Positions 21,049 through 23,260 of a DNA stretch of 23,260 bases are shown here, in pieces. The notes beneath the pieces are model-generated. The model ran no database searches. It was not told where the DNA came from and saw nothing but the letters and a program-made list of their open reading frames with translations. A program made the position numbers and the translations under genes. The first letter of the stretch is position 1. The number at the start of each line of letters is the position of its first letter. Location: positions 1 to 23,260 of the forward strand of contig CALEIS010000021.1 in assembly GCA_937877675.1 (NCBI GenBank). Direction: 5' to 3'. The DNA is from an uncultured Clostridia bacterium. GTDB taxonomy: Bacteria; Bacillota; Clostridia; Oscillospirales; Acutalibacteraceae.

Positions 21049-22370
21049 ATAACTTCTCCAGTTAACTCGCCATCTATAGCGTTAATTACTTCAACATCAA
21101 CAATGTCCCCATCATAGAGCTCATATGTACATGTAAAGGTGATTTGTGTATCAATTTCAGGTGCATCCATATATGTTCTTCCGAAATATGAATCTGTATA
21201 TGGGTCATAGCCTTCAACGATTGTCTGTAATGTTTTGCCGATAAGAGAATCATTGATTTCGTCAAGAATTACATTCTGACGTTCATTGATAATGTCAGCT
21301 CTTTCTGCACGGATTTCAAAATCCATCATTCCGTCAAGCTTAGCAGCAGGAGTACCCTCTTCTTCTGAATATGCAAAACATCCCATTCTTTCAAATCGCA
21401 TATCTTCAACAAATTCGCAAAGCTCATTAAATTCTTCATCTGTTTCTCCAGGAAAACCTGCGATAAATGTTGTACGAATTGTTATTCCCTCAACCTTTTC
21501 ACGAATTTTATTGAGAAGTGCTGTAAGAGTTTCTCTATCGCCATGACGATTCATTCTTTTAAGCACATTTTTGCTACAATGTTGCAAAGGAATATCCATA
21601 TATTTTACGATTTTTTCATTATTGGCAATTTCATCAATAAGCGCATCGTCAATTCTCTCTGGATAAAGATACAAAAGTCTAATCCATTCAATTCCATCAA
21701 CACCTGACAATGCTTTAAGCAATGGCACAAGAGCATTTTTACCATACAAATCTTCGCCATAACGAGTTGTATCCTGAGCAACAACAATTAACTCCTTAAC
21801 ACCTTCGTTTGCGAGTTTCTGTGCCTCTGCTATGATGCTTTCACTTGGACGACTTCTGAATTCACCACGAATGGATGGAATTGCACAGTAAGTACAGTGG
21901 TTTGAACAACCCTCTGCAATTTTAAGATATGCAGAATATGGTGGTGTTGTAAGAATTCGGTCACCTTCGATTTTAAGGTCGGTTTTAGGTGGAAAAGACT
22001 CAACCTTTTCACCATCAATGATTCTATTACAAATTTCGCAGATGTCTTCATTTGCACCAATACCGATAACTGCATCTGTTTCTGGAATTTCTTTAAATAT
22101 TTCGGACTGATATCTCTCTGCAAGGCAACCAGTTACCAATACCTTAAGATTTTCACAATCTTCCTTATATGAAATCATATCAAGAATGTTTTCGATAGAT
22201 TCACGCTTTGCATCCTCAATAAAACCACAGGTATTAACTATAACAACATCTGCTTCCATTGGGTCATTTACAATCTCAAAGCCACCATTTTGAAGTTTTG
22301 AAAGCATAATTTCAGCATCAACCTGATTTTTGGGACAACCCAATGATATCATACCAATTTTTTTACTCAT
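21045..22370 (-). CDS. rimO: ribosomal protein uS12 methylthiotransferase RimO
   Basis: 441 residues, a radical SAM enzyme that adds a methylthio group to an aspartate of ribosomal protein S12. The N-terminal UPF0004 domain (about 1-125) holds three cluster cysteines, C12, C48 and C82, in SLGCPKNQ, VNTCGF and VTGCLAE. The radical SAM domain (about 140-370) holds the C155-x3-C159-x2-C162 motif GCSNHCTYCAIP. The C-terminal TRAM domain (about 375-441) binds substrate. The SLGCPKN start is characteristic of RimO, whereas MiaB usually has a different start motif (xxGCQMN), so RimO is favoured. It overlaps recX by 8 nt and pgsA by 4 nt. Confidence 0.96.
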   Translation of the reverse strand: MSKKIGMISLGCPKNQVDAEIMLSKLQNGGFEIVNDPMEADVVIVNTCGFIEDAKRESIENILDMISYKEDCENLKVLVTGCLAERYQSEIFKEIPETDAVIGIGANEDICEICNRIIDGEKVESFPPKTDLKIEGDRILTTPPYSAYLKIAEGCSNHCTYCAIPSIRGEFRSRPSESIIAEAQKLANEGVKELIVVAQDTTRYGEDLYGKNALVPLLKALSGVDGIEWIRLLYLYPERIDDALIDEIANNEKIVKYMDIPLQHCSKNVLKRMNRHGDRETLTALLNKIREKVEGITIRTTFIAGFPGETDEEFNELCEFVEDMRFERMGCFAYSEEEGTPAAKLDGMMDFEIRAERADIINERQNVILDEINDSLIGKTLQTIVEGYDPYTDSYFGRTYMDAPEIDTQITFTCTYELYDGDIVDVEVINAIDGELTGEVI

Positions 22371-22989
22371 AGTTTTCTTCCTCGCAGAATTCAGAAATGG
22401 AAATTAAGGCAGATTTAATATCAGAATATGAATAACCAAGACGCATAAGTCCATCTATCGCTCTTTTTCTGCCTTTTTCATCATTTATCTTATTAAGATA
22501 TTTTTTCTTAATTACTAATATAATACGGGTTTGAGTGTCAATGTCAAGAGATTCGATTGCATTTTCCACAATTTCACGGTCAATACCACGAAAAGCGAGT
22601 TCTTGTTTGATTCGTTTTATACCGTATCCTTTTCTTTCATAAAGTTCATTTGCCAAAATTCTTGCAAATTCCTCATCATTTAAAAGACCTAATTCTAAAA
22701 GTCGGTCACAAGCTTTTTCTGCAGACTCTTTTTCGTGACCTTTTTCGCAAAGTTTTTTGATTAGTTCTTTTGTGCCGTGAGATCTTCTAGAAAGCAAATC
22801 AAGTCCCTTGTTATAAGCACGACGAAAACCGACCGCGTCAAGTAACTCGGTCAGTTCATTTTCGTTTATTTCTTTATAATTTCTGTATTTTTCGGAATAC
22901 CAATAATCACTATCAACAGTTGCACGATATTCTTCGTCAACATAGATATGTATCTTATTGGCTTTGCCTTCTTTAATTGAGAGTTTCAT
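22363..22989 (-). CDS. recX: RecA regulator RecX
   Basis: 208 residues of tandem three-helix RecX repeats, seen in YNKGLDLLSRRSHGTKELIKKL (split across 100-130) and the following FARILANELYERKGYGIKRIKQEL block, with a lysine-rich C-terminal repeat. RecX binds RecA filaments and limits their activity. The position directly after recA, with the ATG sharing one base with the recA stop (TAATG), is the classic arrangement. An N-terminal extension of about 60 residues before the repeats is usual in Clostridia and Bacilli. It overlaps rimO by 8 nt. Confidence 0.93.
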   Translation of the reverse strand: MKLSIKEGKANKIHIYVDEEYRATVDSDYWYSEKYRNYKEINENELTELLDAVGFRRAYNKGLDLLSRRSHGTKELIKKLCEKGHEKESAEKACDRLLELGLLNDEEFARILANELYERKGYGIKRIKQELAFRGIDREIVENAIESLDIDTQTRIILVIKKKYLNKINDEKGRKRAIDGLMRLGYSYSDIKSALISISEFCEEENYE

Positions 22990-23260
22990 TATTCGTCGTC
23001 ATCCACAGCGATATCAAGAGTTGCTCTTGCTGCTGCCCTTGTTGTTGGAACTTTAATAATTTCAGGCTGTTCAATTGGTGCAGATGTTGTTTTCTTTGCA
23101 CTTGTAAGTTCTTGCATTTTTTCACGAATCTGTTTTTCAATGTCGTTTGCAAGGACTTCATCCTGTTTAAAGAGAAGTTTTACATTTTCTCTACCCTGAC
23201 CAAGGCGCTGTTCACCATAATAGAACCAAGCACCACTCTTTTTAAGGATGTCGAATTTAA
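22989..23260 (-). CDS. recA: recombinase RecA, C-terminal 89 residues (5' part beyond window)
   Basis: The visible end reads KFDILKKSGAWFYYGEQRLG, then GQGRENVKLLFKQDE, matching the conserved C-terminal core of RecA. It then runs through a helical KQIREKMQEL segment to a variable tail rich in Thr, Ala and Pro and ending in the acidic IAVDDDE, as usual for RecA. The Walker A and loop regions lie outside the window. RecA coats single-stranded DNA and drives strand exchange and the SOS response. The stop TAA at 22991-22989 overlaps the recX ATG by one base, so recA heads or belongs to the recX-rimO-pgsA operon. No LexA site can be assessed because the promoter is off the window. Confidence 0.95.
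   Translation of the reverse strand, partial: KFDILKKSGAWFYYGEQRLGQGRENVKLLFKQDEVLANDIEKQIREKMQELTSAKKTTSAPIEQPEIIKVPTTRAAARATLDIAVDDDE

Noticed and set aside
1..23260. CRISPR array, integrase, transposase or prophage
   Set aside because: No regularly spaced repeats and no recognisable mobile-element protein on either strand.

Overview
The window is chromosomal DNA from an AT-rich, spore-forming type low-GC Gram-positive, most likely a gut member of the Clostridia (Ruminococcaceae/Oscillospiraceae or a relative). This rests on Spo0A with 0A boxes, a T-box riboswitch controlling cysE-cysS, strong AGGAGG-type ribosome binding sites, occasional TTG/GTG starts, lipobox lipoproteins, a BspA-type LRR protein and intracellular glycosidases for host or plant glycans. 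The taxonomic placement is inference. No phage, transposase, integrase or CRISPR is visible. Almost every gene is on the minus strand, so transcription runs from high to low coordinates. The one plus-strand gene is a small lipoprotein at 17653-18132.

Region by region, in the direction of transcription. (1) 23260-20458 is a housekeeping operon, recA (3' end only) - recX - rimO - pgsA, with every junction overlapping by 1-8 nt. (2) 20457-18133 holds a consensus-like promoter, a cysteine-specific T-box leader (specifier UGC, T-box bulge UGGA), then cysE (TTG start) and cysS one base apart. (3) 18132-17653 is a plus-strand lipoprotein gene whose stop codon abuts the cysS stop. (4) 17576-14839 encodes a membrane-fusion protein and a MacB-type permease with no ABC ATPase alongside; it shares a divergent promoter region with the lipoprotein. 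(5) 14838-14363 is a 476-nt non-coding block with three long hairpins, two Spo0A boxes and a sigma-A-type promoter built into a 34-nt dyad, followed by spo0A. (6) 13593-12244 carries mntP (Mn efflux) behind its own promoter and a terminator-like hairpin, coupled to a YjjG-type HAD phosphatase. (7) 12169-8797 carries an MFS-type permease and a membrane-anchored LRR_5 protein as an operon. (8) 8646-6687 is a GH13 oligo-1,6-glucosidase-like enzyme with an extra N-terminal domain. (9) 6625-6231 holds tRNA-Leu(UAA) with a near-perfect promoter and terminator, then a truncated copy of its 3' end fused to an unusual three-hairpin element. (10) 6190-4295 carries a lipoprotein and a CPA2-type cation/proton antiporter, each with its own terminator. 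(11) 4179-1 is a tight glycan operon: GH2 beta-galactosidase - GNAT acetyltransferase - GH95 alpha-L-fucosidase (cut by the window edge).

Together the window joins core functions (recombination, ribosome modification, phospholipid head group transfer, cysteine supply and charging, sporulation control) to carbohydrate use. LacZ plus GH95 can remove galactose and fucose from short imported glycans, and GH13 splits alpha-1,6-linked glucosides that the nearby permease may import. The parts that ordinary annotation explains least are the structured element at 6281-6432, the spo0A upstream block, the mntP leader hairpin, the LRR/permease pair and the ATPase-less, methionine-rich exporter.
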